Under the pieces are notes generated by a model. That model saw only the letters and a program-made list of their open reading frames with translations, did no database searches and had not been told where the DNA came from. DNA of 64,000 bases from Intestinicryptomonas porci (GTDB lineage: Bacteria > Verrucomicrobiota > Verrucomicrobiia > Opitutales > Intestinicryptomonadaceae): assembly GCF_033971905.1 (NCBI RefSeq), contig NZ_JALBUT010000001.1, positions 186,001 to 250,000 of the forward strand. The letters are read 5' to 3'. The first letter of the stretch is position 1, and each line of letters opens with the position of its first letter. Position numbers and translations under genes: made by a program. Shown here one piece after another: positions 26,576-33,324 of this stretch.

Positions 26576-26992
26576 TTATTTCATCGCATACAAGGTCAAA
26601 TCGTAATCGCAGAAATTCGGCGCGTAAGAATTGAATTCTTTTTCGTATTCGCTTAGAGACGCCACTGCGTTTTCGATTTCTTGAAATTCGCTTGCTATCT
26701 GCGAAGTTTTGTCGGTTCTCACCATGAAAAACGCGAATGCAACACAAGCTGCCGCCGCGAAAGAAGAGGCGTAGCGCAGAACTTTCCGCATTTTTAAAAA
26801 TGCAATCTCGCGCATTATTTTTTGCGTAAAATCGGGGCTTGCAGCAATCTTTTCCTTTTGCAGAAATTCGTCGATTATCATGTAAGCTTCTTTGTCTTTT
26901 TCGATTTTCAGAAAAAGGCTGTCCGTGAAATCCCTATTTGCAGAGATTTTCTTTTTTGAAAGAAATCCGTCTATTATTTTGTCAATTTCCAT
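26576..26992 (-). CDS. Putative sigma-factor regulator with one membrane segment and a duplicated motif
   Basis: A 138-residue protein with a hydrophobic stretch near 75-92 (YASSFAAAACVAFAFFMV). Its cytoplasmic N-terminal half contains a clear duplication: IIDGFLSKKKISANRDFT (from 6) and IIDEFLQKEKIAASPDFT (from 39) align without gaps, each followed by a helix. It lies 1 base downstream of the ECF sigma gene, the classic place for an anti-sigma factor, but it lacks the His-x3-Cys-x2-Cys zinc motif. I therefore call it an anti-sigma candidate by position only. Confidence 0.65.
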   Translation of the reverse strand: MEIDKIIDGFLSKKKISANRDFTDSLFLKIEKDKEAYMIIDEFLQKEKIAASPDFTQKIMREIAFLKMRKVLRYASSFAAAACVAFAFFMVRTDKTSQIASEFQEIENAVASLSEYEKEFNSYAPNFCDYDLTLYAMK

Positions 26993-26993
26993 T

Positions 26994-27593
26994 TTAAGCC
27001 TTCCTTTCCCTAAGTGCGTTGCGCAAAGTTGCTCTCGCGCGGAAAATCCAAGTTTTTACAGCGCCGACCGACGCATTCATCGTCTTTGCAATTTCATCGT
27101 AAGTAAAGCCCTGCTGCTTCAAAAGCAAAATTGCCGTTCGCTGGTTTTCGGGCATTTCGGCTATCGCAAGCTCGAAAATTTCTTCAAGTTCCGCATTTTC
27201 CATGTCCGAATTTTTGTCGTCGGTAAAATCCGTTTCCAATTCAACGCTTTGAGGTCTGCGAGCGGATTGCCTGTATTCATTGATTAGAATGTTGCGGGCA
27301 ATTTGAAAAAGATATGTGGAAAATTTCGCCCTTGCACGGTAATTTTCGCGGGCGCGGTAAATATTTATGAAAGTGAGTTGCGCCAAGTCTTCGGATGTCG
27401 CGACGTTTGAGGTTGAGCGGTAAAAGAAGTTTATAAGCGCGTTTTTCCATTTTTCAACGAGCATACGAAATGCGTGGTCGTTGCCGTTTGCGACGTCCTG
27501 CATCAACATGGCGTCTTCGTCGCAAATGCTTTTTTGCTCGGAAAGCTCCAAGTTTTTATCTGAAAAACATTCCATTTGCATATTATAACGCAT
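26994..27593 (-). CDS. ECF-subfamily RNA polymerase sigma factor
   Basis: A 199-residue sigma-70-like protein with region 2 (MLVEKWKNALINFFYRSTSN through FSTYLFQIARNILINEYR) and region 4 (MPENQRTAILLLKQQGFTYDEIAKTMNASVGAVKTWIFRAR). The length is normal for an ECF factor. ATG codons stand at 27593, 27581 and 27575. A TATAAT sits on the − strand at 27582-27587 just before the last, so if that is the -10 element the message could start at or near the third ATG. It is divergent from the small basic protein gene. Confidence 0.9.
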   Translation of the reverse strand: MRYNMQMECFSDKNLELSEQKSICDEDAMLMQDVANGNDHAFRMLVEKWKNALINFFYRSTSNVATSEDLAQLTFINIYRARENYRARAKFSTYLFQIARNILINEYRQSARRPQSVELETDFTDDKNSDMENAELEEIFELAIAEMPENQRTAILLLKQQGFTYDEIAKTMNASVGAVKTWIFRARATLRNALRERKA

Positions 27594-27702
27594 TTTTTTA
27601 TAAAAAGTTGCAAATTTTTGAAAAAAAAACTGGATTAGTTTGAAAAAGATGCTAAATTCAACCGCTTAAATTTCAATTAAAAACCTAAAAGGAAACAAAA
27701 AA

Positions 27703-27897
27703 ATGAGCGGATTAGTAGCATGGTCTTCAAGAGCAAAGCGTAAGCCTGTAAAAAAAGCGGCAGGCGCAAAGCCGAATGCGCACAAACAGCGCGCACTCGC
27801 GGTAAAAAGACGCAAGGAAAACGAACGTCAAGCCAAGATTGCTGAAAAGGCTCGCAAGGCTGAAATCGCAAAAGTTGTTGCGGAACAGAACGCATAG
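27703..27897 (+). CDS. Small very basic protein, possibly ribosome-associated
   Basis: A 64-residue protein rich in Lys, Arg and Ala (SRAKRKPVKKAAGAKPNAHK, then a charged helix with KRRKENERQAKIAEKARKAE). It has AAAAGGA 9 bases upstream of its ATG. It lies 96 bases before the gene for ribosomal protein bL28 on the same strand. Composition and position suggest an RNA- or ribosome-binding role. It does not match any ribosomal protein family I know. A shadow frame is unlikely because there is no better frame here and the ribosome-binding site is good. Confidence 0.7.
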   Translation: MSGLVAWSSRAKRKPVKKAAGAKPNAHKQRALAVKRRKENERQAKIAEKARKAEIAKVVAEQNA

Positions 27898-27993
27898 TTC
27901 TGTTTTAGAATAAAAAAAACTTGCAAAGCTTGGATAGAGGTGTACTTTATTCGACTTTGAATTTATAAAAAATACAGGAAAGTTGATTTTATC

Positions 27994-28224
27994 ATGTCAA
28001 GAATATGTTCAGTTACAGGCAAGCGTCCGGTGAAGGGTCGCGTTATTATCCACAAAGGTCAAAGCAAGAAAAGCGGCGGTATCGGTTTGCAGCTCGTAAA
28101 GCAGAATAATCGCGTATTTAAACCGAATGTACAGCGCATTCGCGTTCGTCTTGCAAACGGGCAGGTAAAGCGCATGTGGGTATGCGCTAAGGCTATTAAG
28201 GCCGGTCTTGTTGAAAAAGCTTAA
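27994..28224 (+). CDS. rpmB: 50S ribosomal protein bL28
   Basis: A 76-residue basic protein opening MSRICSVTGKRPVKGRVI, the family signature, with RRI/RVRLANGQ-like β sequence and VCAKAIKAGLVEKA at the C terminus. It binds 23S rRNA at the large subunit surface. GGAAAG lies about 10 bases upstream. Its partner rpmG is not adjacent. The TAA stop runs straight into the first copy of repeat array B. Confidence 0.95.
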   Translation: MSRICSVTGKRPVKGRVIIHKGQSKKSGGIGLQLVKQNNRVFKPNVQRIRVRLANGQVKRMWVCAKAIKAGLVEKA

Positions 28225-28645
28225 TTTTGCGTGAAATTGGGGTTATACTCCGTTTCATAAAAAAGCTACAGTAGTCACGTATTTGTTTATACGCTCCTAC
28301 CGTAGCTTTTTTTTTTTGAATACTTGTCTAACCCGCAATTTGACGCAAAATTATTAATTATGGTTGTGTAATATGGTTGCGTGAAATTGGGATTATACTC
28401 CGTTTCATAAAAATAAACTGCAGAAGTCACGTATTTGTTTATACACTCCTACCGTAGCTTTTTTGCATCTCGTCTAACCTGCAATTTGACGCAAAATTAT
28501 TAATTATGGTTGTGTAATATGCTTGCGTGGAATTGGGGTTATATTCCGTTTCATAAAAATAAACTGCAGTAGTCATGTACGTTTTGTACGCATCTTGCGC
28601 AGTTTTTTTTATATTTGTTTAATTGTAATTTGATGTAAAATTATT
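28223..28645. repeat. Array B: three tandem copies of the nested hairpin repeat
   Basis: Units begin at about 28229, 28379 and 28524, giving a period of 145-150 bases. They share GCGTGAAATTGGG, CTCCGTTTCATAAAA, a hairpin core, CGTCTAACCCGCAATTTGAC and a linker containing TTATTAATTATGGTTGTG. In the first copy AAAAAAGCTACAGTAG (28259-28274) pairs with 28297-28312, and CGTAT/ATACG closes a 6-base loop. This is the same architecture as array A with different base pairs. The outer arms of copy 1 are 28222-28245 and 28330-28352. Copies 2 and 3 are progressively degraded. Confidence 0.85.
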
Positions 28646-28654
28646 AGTTATAAT

Positions 28655-28760
28655 TGCATAAAATTGAGGTTTCTACGATTCACAAAAAGAAAATGCTTGC
28701 TATATGGTTTTTTCGGGCTTTCAACTGAGCATTTCTTGAATTTTATTTAACTAATCCTTT
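28655..28760. repeat. Degraded fourth copy of the array B element
   Basis: TTGCATAAAATTGAGGTTTC resembles the left arm of the unit, and AAAATGCTT with GAGCATTTCTT could be the remains of the hairpin. The match is loose. The remaining bases up to the terminator at 28807 show nothing else. Confidence 0.4.
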
Positions 28761-28806
28761 TGATATATAGAAAAGTCTGTTTAAGAAAAAGTAGTTTTAT
28801 ACCGCC

Positions 28807-28845
28807 AAAAAAGCTCTCGAAGATTTATCCGAGAGCTTTTGTTTT
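28807..28845 (-). terminator. Rho-independent terminator of the Mrp gene
   Basis: AAAAGCTCTCG (28809-28819) pairs with CGAGAGCTTTT (28830-28840) around a 10-base loop. On the − strand the stem is followed by a run of T. Confidence 0.85.
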
Positions 28846-28858
28846 TTTTTTTAGTTTT

Positions 28859-29872
28859 TTATGAAAGGCTTGCGATAATTTCTTTTGCGAGATTTTCAAA
28901 GACCGCTTCTGCCTGTGCGCTCGGCGCGTCTGTTTGCAGGCTCGTGTCGATTGGTATTTCGGCGATAACTTTTGTCGAGAGTTCCTTTGCGCAGTCTTGT
29001 GCGTCTCCCTTGCCAAATATTTTCATTTTGGAGCCGTCGGGCATTTGCATGAACGCCATGTTTTCGACTATGCCCAAGATTTTGACATTCGTCTTTTCAA
29101 AGATTTTGGCTCCGCGCGTCGCGGTTTTTTCGGCGAGCTTGTTGGCGGTTGTAACGATGATTGCGCCGTCCAAGGGGATTATTTGAGTCGCGCTTATGAC
29201 TGCGTCTCCCGTTCCCGGCGGGAGGTCCAAAATCATAAATTCAAGCTTTCCCCATTCGACGTCGTTTGTAAACTGCTTGATTGCGCTTGTAATCATTGGA
29301 CCTCTCCAAATGAGCGGCTGGGAGTCATCGACAAGCATTCCCATTGAAATTGTTTTTATTCCGTTTGCGGCTGGCGGGAAAATTTTTTCGCCATCGGTGG
29401 TGGGGGAGGGAATGTCTCCGAATAAAATCGTCGCACTCGGGCCATGAATATCGCAATCCATAAGCCCGATTTGCGCTTCGCCGTCTTTTGGCGGATATAT
29501 TTTTGCGAGAGCTCTTGCCAAGTTTGCCGCGACGGTGCTTTTTCCCACGCCGCCCTTGCCTGATGCCACCGCGATTTTAAATTTTGCGTTTTTCAATGTT
29601 TCGGAATTTGGCATAACCGCGGCTTGGCGCGATGGATCGCTTTCCAAAAACACGATTTGCGGATGCAACTCGGGAAACGCCTTTTTAAGCTCTTCGAGCG
29701 CGGATTTTTCGATAATTTCGTTCTTCTGCTTGTCTGCGCCCGTGAAGATGCCTATTGCCGCGGTTGCGCCGTCAATCCGCACTTCTTTTACCATTTTGAA
29801 TGTTACTATATCCTTTTCGTATGGTGGATATTTAACTTTCGCCAAAATTTTCAATATGCTTTCTTTATCCAT
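28859..29872 (-). CDS. mrp: Mrp/ApbC-family iron-sulfur cluster carrier ATPase
   Basis: A 337-residue protein. Residues 1-85 form the MIP18/DUF59 domain. The deviant Walker A motif SGKGGVGKST is at about 104-113, GLMDCDIHGPS follows, and LDLPPGTGDA is the switch II region. Mrp proteins bind and deliver Fe-S clusters in the cytoplasm. The usual C-terminal Cys-x-x-Cys after GIVENM is absent: the sequence reads MAFMQMPDGSKMKIFGKG. Some bacterial Mrp proteins are known to lack it. Monocistronic with its own terminator. Confidence 0.92.
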   Translation of the reverse strand: MDKESILKILAKVKYPPYEKDIVTFKMVKEVRIDGATAAIGIFTGADKQKNEIIEKSALEELKKAFPELHPQIVFLESDPSRQAAVMPNSETLKNAKFKIAVASGKGGVGKSTVAANLARALAKIYPPKDGEAQIGLMDCDIHGPSATILFGDIPSPTTDGEKIFPPAANGIKTISMGMLVDDSQPLIWRGPMITSAIKQFTNDVEWGKLEFMILDLPPGTGDAVISATQIIPLDGAIIVTTANKLAEKTATRGAKIFEKTNVKILGIVENMAFMQMPDGSKMKIFGKGDAQDCAKELSTKVIAEIPIDTSLQTDAPSAQAEAVFENLAKEIIASLS

Positions 29873-30061
29873 AATAATAAACTAAATTTTTCACAAATTC
29901 TCGGATTTTCCAAATAAAAAATCATTTTAATTTGTTTTTACAAAAAAGGATTTTTACAAATCTATTCTGCTTGACCTGAATGAAAAAAAGGCGCATTTTT
30001 TATTTATGTTCTTTTAAATTGCGGCGGGTTTTGCCCGCTGTGTTAAAAAAACGTTTTTCAA

Positions 30062-30270
30062 TTCCGAACGGGGTTGAAAAAAAGTTCGCATGCAAACGGA
30101 AGCTCGTGGAAATCGAGCGCGGTCGCGCCGCTGTAAATTTTGTTTGAAACTCGGTCGCTACACCACTGTAAAAATTTTTTATGGGAAGGGGCGTCGAGGG
30201 AGGTTTTGGTAAAACTGAAAATCTCCGCAAAAAAGCCAGAAGACGTGCATGCGGAACAATCCGCAGATTT
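30062..30270 (+). promoter_or_regulatory. Cobalamin riboswitch
   Basis: The adenosylcobalamin-class aptamer core is readable in order: GGAAGCTCGTGGAAATCGAG with GCGGTCGCGCCGCTGTAA, then CCACTGTAAAA, GGGAAGG, and the 3' box AAGCCAGAAGACGTGC. After the aptamer GCGGAACAATCCGC (30250-30264) forms a small hairpin. The gene starts about 170 bases downstream, behind AAAGGAG. On B12 binding such elements normally reduce expression. The region before it (29873-30061) contains only a short GCGGG/CCCGC hairpin near 30024-30038. Exact ends are estimates. Confidence 0.88.
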
Positions 30271-30441
30271 CTCGCAAGAAGAAGCTGTGGAACGGATTGC
30301 TTGTAGGAGCAGAATTGCGCGCCGTTTCTTGTTTCGCGGCCCGCGTTTTGATGGCGTTTGTTTCATTGCTTTGCATTGCGGGAGGTCTTTTATTTCACAA
30401 AAACCGCCTCGCAGTTAGGCGTCAAAAGGAGCAATAAACAA

Positions 30442-31278
30442 ATGAAAAACAAAATAATGGCGTTGGGGCTTGCGTTTTCAGCCCTGTGTTCGCTTAATGC
30501 CGCAGTCGTAACATTCGAAGATGTTGACTTGGGCTCTAACAAATATATGGAACCTGCCGTACAAGACCAAACTGCAACATATGATTGGTCTTCCGGCAAT
30601 GTTGCATATTTTTCCTACGACTATACCTGGTGGGGTTCTTATTCTTCATGGCAGGGGTTCAAGGTTTCAAAAGACACCGATACTTCCACAAAAGACTACA
30701 CAAACCAGTATAGCTCAATAACGGGTTCGGGTGCGGGCGGAAGCTCTCAATACGGCATATTCTATGCTGTTTCATCCAATATGACGCTCGACTCTTCGAC
30801 AGGCGCGGCAACTACCGATATGTCTATTATGTCGTTTGAAGAAGAAGTGCAAATATCTTCGATAGACCTTGCAAACACAACATATTCCTACTACTCCATG
30901 TTGGAAGGGGACGGATATGCCGCTTCGCCAATTACAGGGTCTGATTATTATATGAACCTCATAATTTACGGCATAGATGCCAATGGCGATGTAAGCGACA
31001 TGATTACTTGGTCTATGGGCAGCGGGGAAAAAATTTCAGACTCTTGGGAGACTGTCGATTTGTCTTCGTTAGGCGGAGTGATTGCTCTTGGTTTTGCAAT
31101 CGAAACAAACTACACTTCCGACTACACGCAATACGGATCGGGCATTTGCGCGAACTATCCCGTTTATGTCGCATTTGACAACATTGCGTACAATGTTCCG
31201 GAACCCTCAACTTACGCTTTGATTTTTGGCGCGTTGGCTATTGCGATTGCCGTATTCCGCCGCCGAAAGTCCGCATAA
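30442..31278 (+). CDS. DUF4465 protein with PEP-CTERM anchor, probable B12-binding surface protein
   Basis: 278 residues from the ATG at 30442 (AAAGGAG 10 bases upstream). A signal peptide ends near residue 18-20. The middle matches the DUF4465 pattern: SYSSWQGFKVSKDTDTSTKD, then TNQYSSITGSGAGGSSQYGI. The C terminus is a textbook PEP-CTERM signal: VPEPSTYAL, a hydrophobic helix and RRRKSA, so an exosortase should process it. In Bacteroides, BtuH surface lipoproteins that bind B12 are, as I recall, DUF4465 proteins. Here the protein lies directly behind a cobalamin riboswitch and before a BtuB-like receptor, which supports the same role with a different anchor. Confidence 0.82.
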   Translation: MKNKIMALGLAFSALCSLNAAVVTFEDVDLGSNKYMEPAVQDQTATYDWSSGNVAYFSYDYTWWGSYSSWQGFKVSKDTDTSTKDYTNQYSSITGSGAGGSSQYGIFYAVSSNMTLDSSTGAATTDMSIMSFEEEVQISSIDLANTTYSYYSMLEGDGYAASPITGSDYYMNLIIYGIDANGDVSDMITWSMGSGEKISDSWETVDLSSLGGVIALGFAIETNYTSDYTQYGSGICANYPVYVAFDNIAYNVPEPSTYALIFGALAIAIAVFRRRKSA

Positions 31279-31281
31279 TAA

Positions 31282-33324
31282 GTGTTTCGTTTTTTTGCAC
31301 ATCCATACTCATACACGCTTGCGCTGCTTTTGTTTTGGGCGGCGCAAGCTCTTTGCGAAGACGCACCTGTTTTGGACGAACTGGAAGTTGAGGCGTACGA
31401 TTTTAGTTTTGACGCTCTGGGCGTTCCCTCAAACAACACATACATTTCCCGCGACGAAATTTTGAATGCGTCTGCCGTGAGCGTTGCGGAAATTTTGCAA
31501 AACAAGGCGAATATCGTTTTCCGTTCAACGAGCGGCTCTTCGATAAACGGGGACATCGCAATGCGCGGCTACGGGGAAAATTCGATGTCGCGAATTTTGG
31601 TTTTGGTGGATTCGCGCAAACTTAATCCTGCGGATTTAGGCTCAATAAACTGGCTTCAAATCCCTCTTGACAACATTGAAAGCGTTGAAGTTTTGCGCGG
31701 CTCGCACTCCGCGGTTTACGGCAACGGGGCGGTCGCGGGCGTCATAAAAATAAAGACGCTGAAAGGCGGCGATGAAAACCGTTTCGGGGCGCGTTTTGTC
31801 GCGGGTTCTTACGGGCTTTATTCGCTCAACTTGAATTATCGGGGCGGGTATGGCGATTTTTACGCGTCTTTGGAAGGCTCCATCTTGCGGGACGACGGCT
31901 ATCGCGACAATTCGTCCCAGAAAAACAATTCGATAAACGCAAGTTTGGGATATGATTTTAGCGATAAACAAAGTTTTGAGTTTTCGATAAACTATTCCGA
32001 CAACTACATTGAATTCCCCGGCGCGCTAACTTGGGAGGACGCTTTCGAAAACCCGAGAAAATCCAGCCTTGTCTTCCCCCAGAACGGCAATCAGGATTTG
32101 GGGCTTATTACTGCGTCTTTTAAAAACAAAAGTTCGATTGGCGACGGCGAGGTGTTCTTTGGCGCGAATTTGCGCGACATGCACTGGTCGATGTCTGGAA
32201 CTTGGTACGACAACCGCCAGTACGGCTATTCTTTAACCGCGAAGCAGGATTTTGAAATCCGCGAAAATTTAAAGCTGTTCGCGGGCTTGGATTTCAATTT
32301 CGACAACATCAACTACGACGCTTTTTTGGAAGCCGAACGCCTGAATAAGACCGAGGTTTCCGACATAAACCGCGCCACCATCGGGGCTTATGCGGGGGGA
32401 GAGTTCGAGGCTTGGGAAAATTTTTCGATAACTTCCGCGTTTCGCTATGAGGCGGCGTACACTTCGGGGGAGGATACGCGTTTCGATAAAGACACCATTC
32501 CCGAATACATTTTGCGCAAGGGGCAGTGGGTAAAAAATCCGTACTATCAAAATCCGCCCGCGGTGCTTTCGCATTTTGACGAGAGCATGTGGCAGAGCGG
32601 CTTGGCAGCCAACATCGGCTTGAACTACCGAATATCGGACGAGGCATCTGTATTTTTCCGCTTCGACCAGATTTACCGCTATCCGTCAACAGATGAAATT
32701 GCCGACTATCAGGGCTATGGCGGTTTTGCGCGCCCGTTCAATTCCGACTTGGATCCAGAGCACGGACAGAATTACGAAATAGGGGCGAAGTATTTTTGCG
32801 GCGGAGTTTCCTGCGTCTTGAATTTCTTTTACCAGCGTCTTAACAATGAAATAACTTTCGACGGCGCGCACAGCGAAAACATAAATCTTCCGCCCACTGA
32901 ACGCTACGGGATTGATTTTTCCCTGTCTTACGACTCGGATTTTTGGGGCGCAAGCTCAATGGTCTCGGTATTGGACGCGCGTTTTTGTTCGGGACAGTAC
33001 AAAAACAAAAAAATTCCTCTTGTCCCGTCTTACACCATAACGAATTTAATTTATGTAAAGCCGCTTGAAAACCTTACCATTTCCGCAAGAATGCGCTATT
33101 TGGGAGACGAAGTGCAGGGTTTGGACTTCAAAAACGAATACAGAAAAATTCCCGACTACTGCGTGTTTGATTTTCAGGCAAATTATAAGCCTTGCAAGTA
33201 TGCGGAAGTTTTTGTAGCTGTTGAGAACGCGTTTGACAAACGCTACATTTCAGCCGCGTGGCTTGGCGGATTTTATCCTGCCTGCGGGCGCGTTTTCAAA
33301 GTCGGCGTAAATTTGAGATATTGA
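31282..33324 (+). CDS. TonB-dependent outer-membrane receptor, BtuB-like
   Basis: A 680-residue receptor starting with GTG directly after the stop of the DUF4465 gene. A signal peptide (to about residue 25) precedes the plug domain: GSSINGDIAMRGYGENSMSR, then ADLGSINWLQIPLDNIESVE and VLRGSHSAVYGNGAVAGVI. The remainder is β-barrel, ending in the aromatic KVGVNLRY typical of outer-membrane proteins. The size matches BtuB-class receptors, and the riboswitch upstream points to cobalamin or a related corrinoid as substrate. Energy would come from TonB/ExbBD, and inner-membrane transport from BtuCDF; none is encoded in this window. Confidence 0.87.
   Translation: MFRFFAHPYSYTLALLLFWAAQALCEDAPVLDELEVEAYDFSFDALGVPSNNTYISRDEILNASAVSVAEILQNKANIVFRSTSGSSINGDIAMRGYGENSMSRILVLVDSRKLNPADLGSINWLQIPLDNIESVEVLRGSHSAVYGNGAVAGVIKIKTLKGGDENRFGARFVAGSYGLYSLNLNYRGGYGDFYASLEGSILRDDGYRDNSSQKNNSINASLGYDFSDKQSFEFSINYSDNYIEFPGALTWEDAFENPRKSSLVFPQNGNQDLGLITASFKNKSSIGDGEVFFGANLRDMHWSMSGTWYDNRQYGYSLTAKQDFEIRENLKLFAGLDFNFDNINYDAFLEAERLNKTEVSDINRATIGAYAGGEFEAWENFSITSAFRYEAAYTSGEDTRFDKDTIPEYILRKGQWVKNPYYQNPPAVLSHFDESMWQSGLAANIGLNYRISDEASVFFRFDQIYRYPSTDEIADYQGYGGFARPFNSDLDPEHGQNYEIGAKYFCGGVSCVLNFFYQRLNNEITFDGAHSENINLPPTERYGIDFSLSYDSDFWGASSMVSVLDARFCSGQYKNKKIPLVPSYTITNLIYVKPLENLTISARMRYLGDEVQGLDFKNEYRKIPDYCVFDFQANYKPCKYAEVFVAVENAFDKRYISAAWLGGFYPACGRVFKVGVNLRY

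Noticed and set aside
28223..28645. CRISPR-like array
   Set aside because: The period of 145-150 bases is filled by the repeat itself, with no spacers.
30024..30038. Short GCGGG/CCCGC hairpin before the riboswitch as a terminator
   Set aside because: It is only 5 base pairs and neither strand has a T run directly after it.
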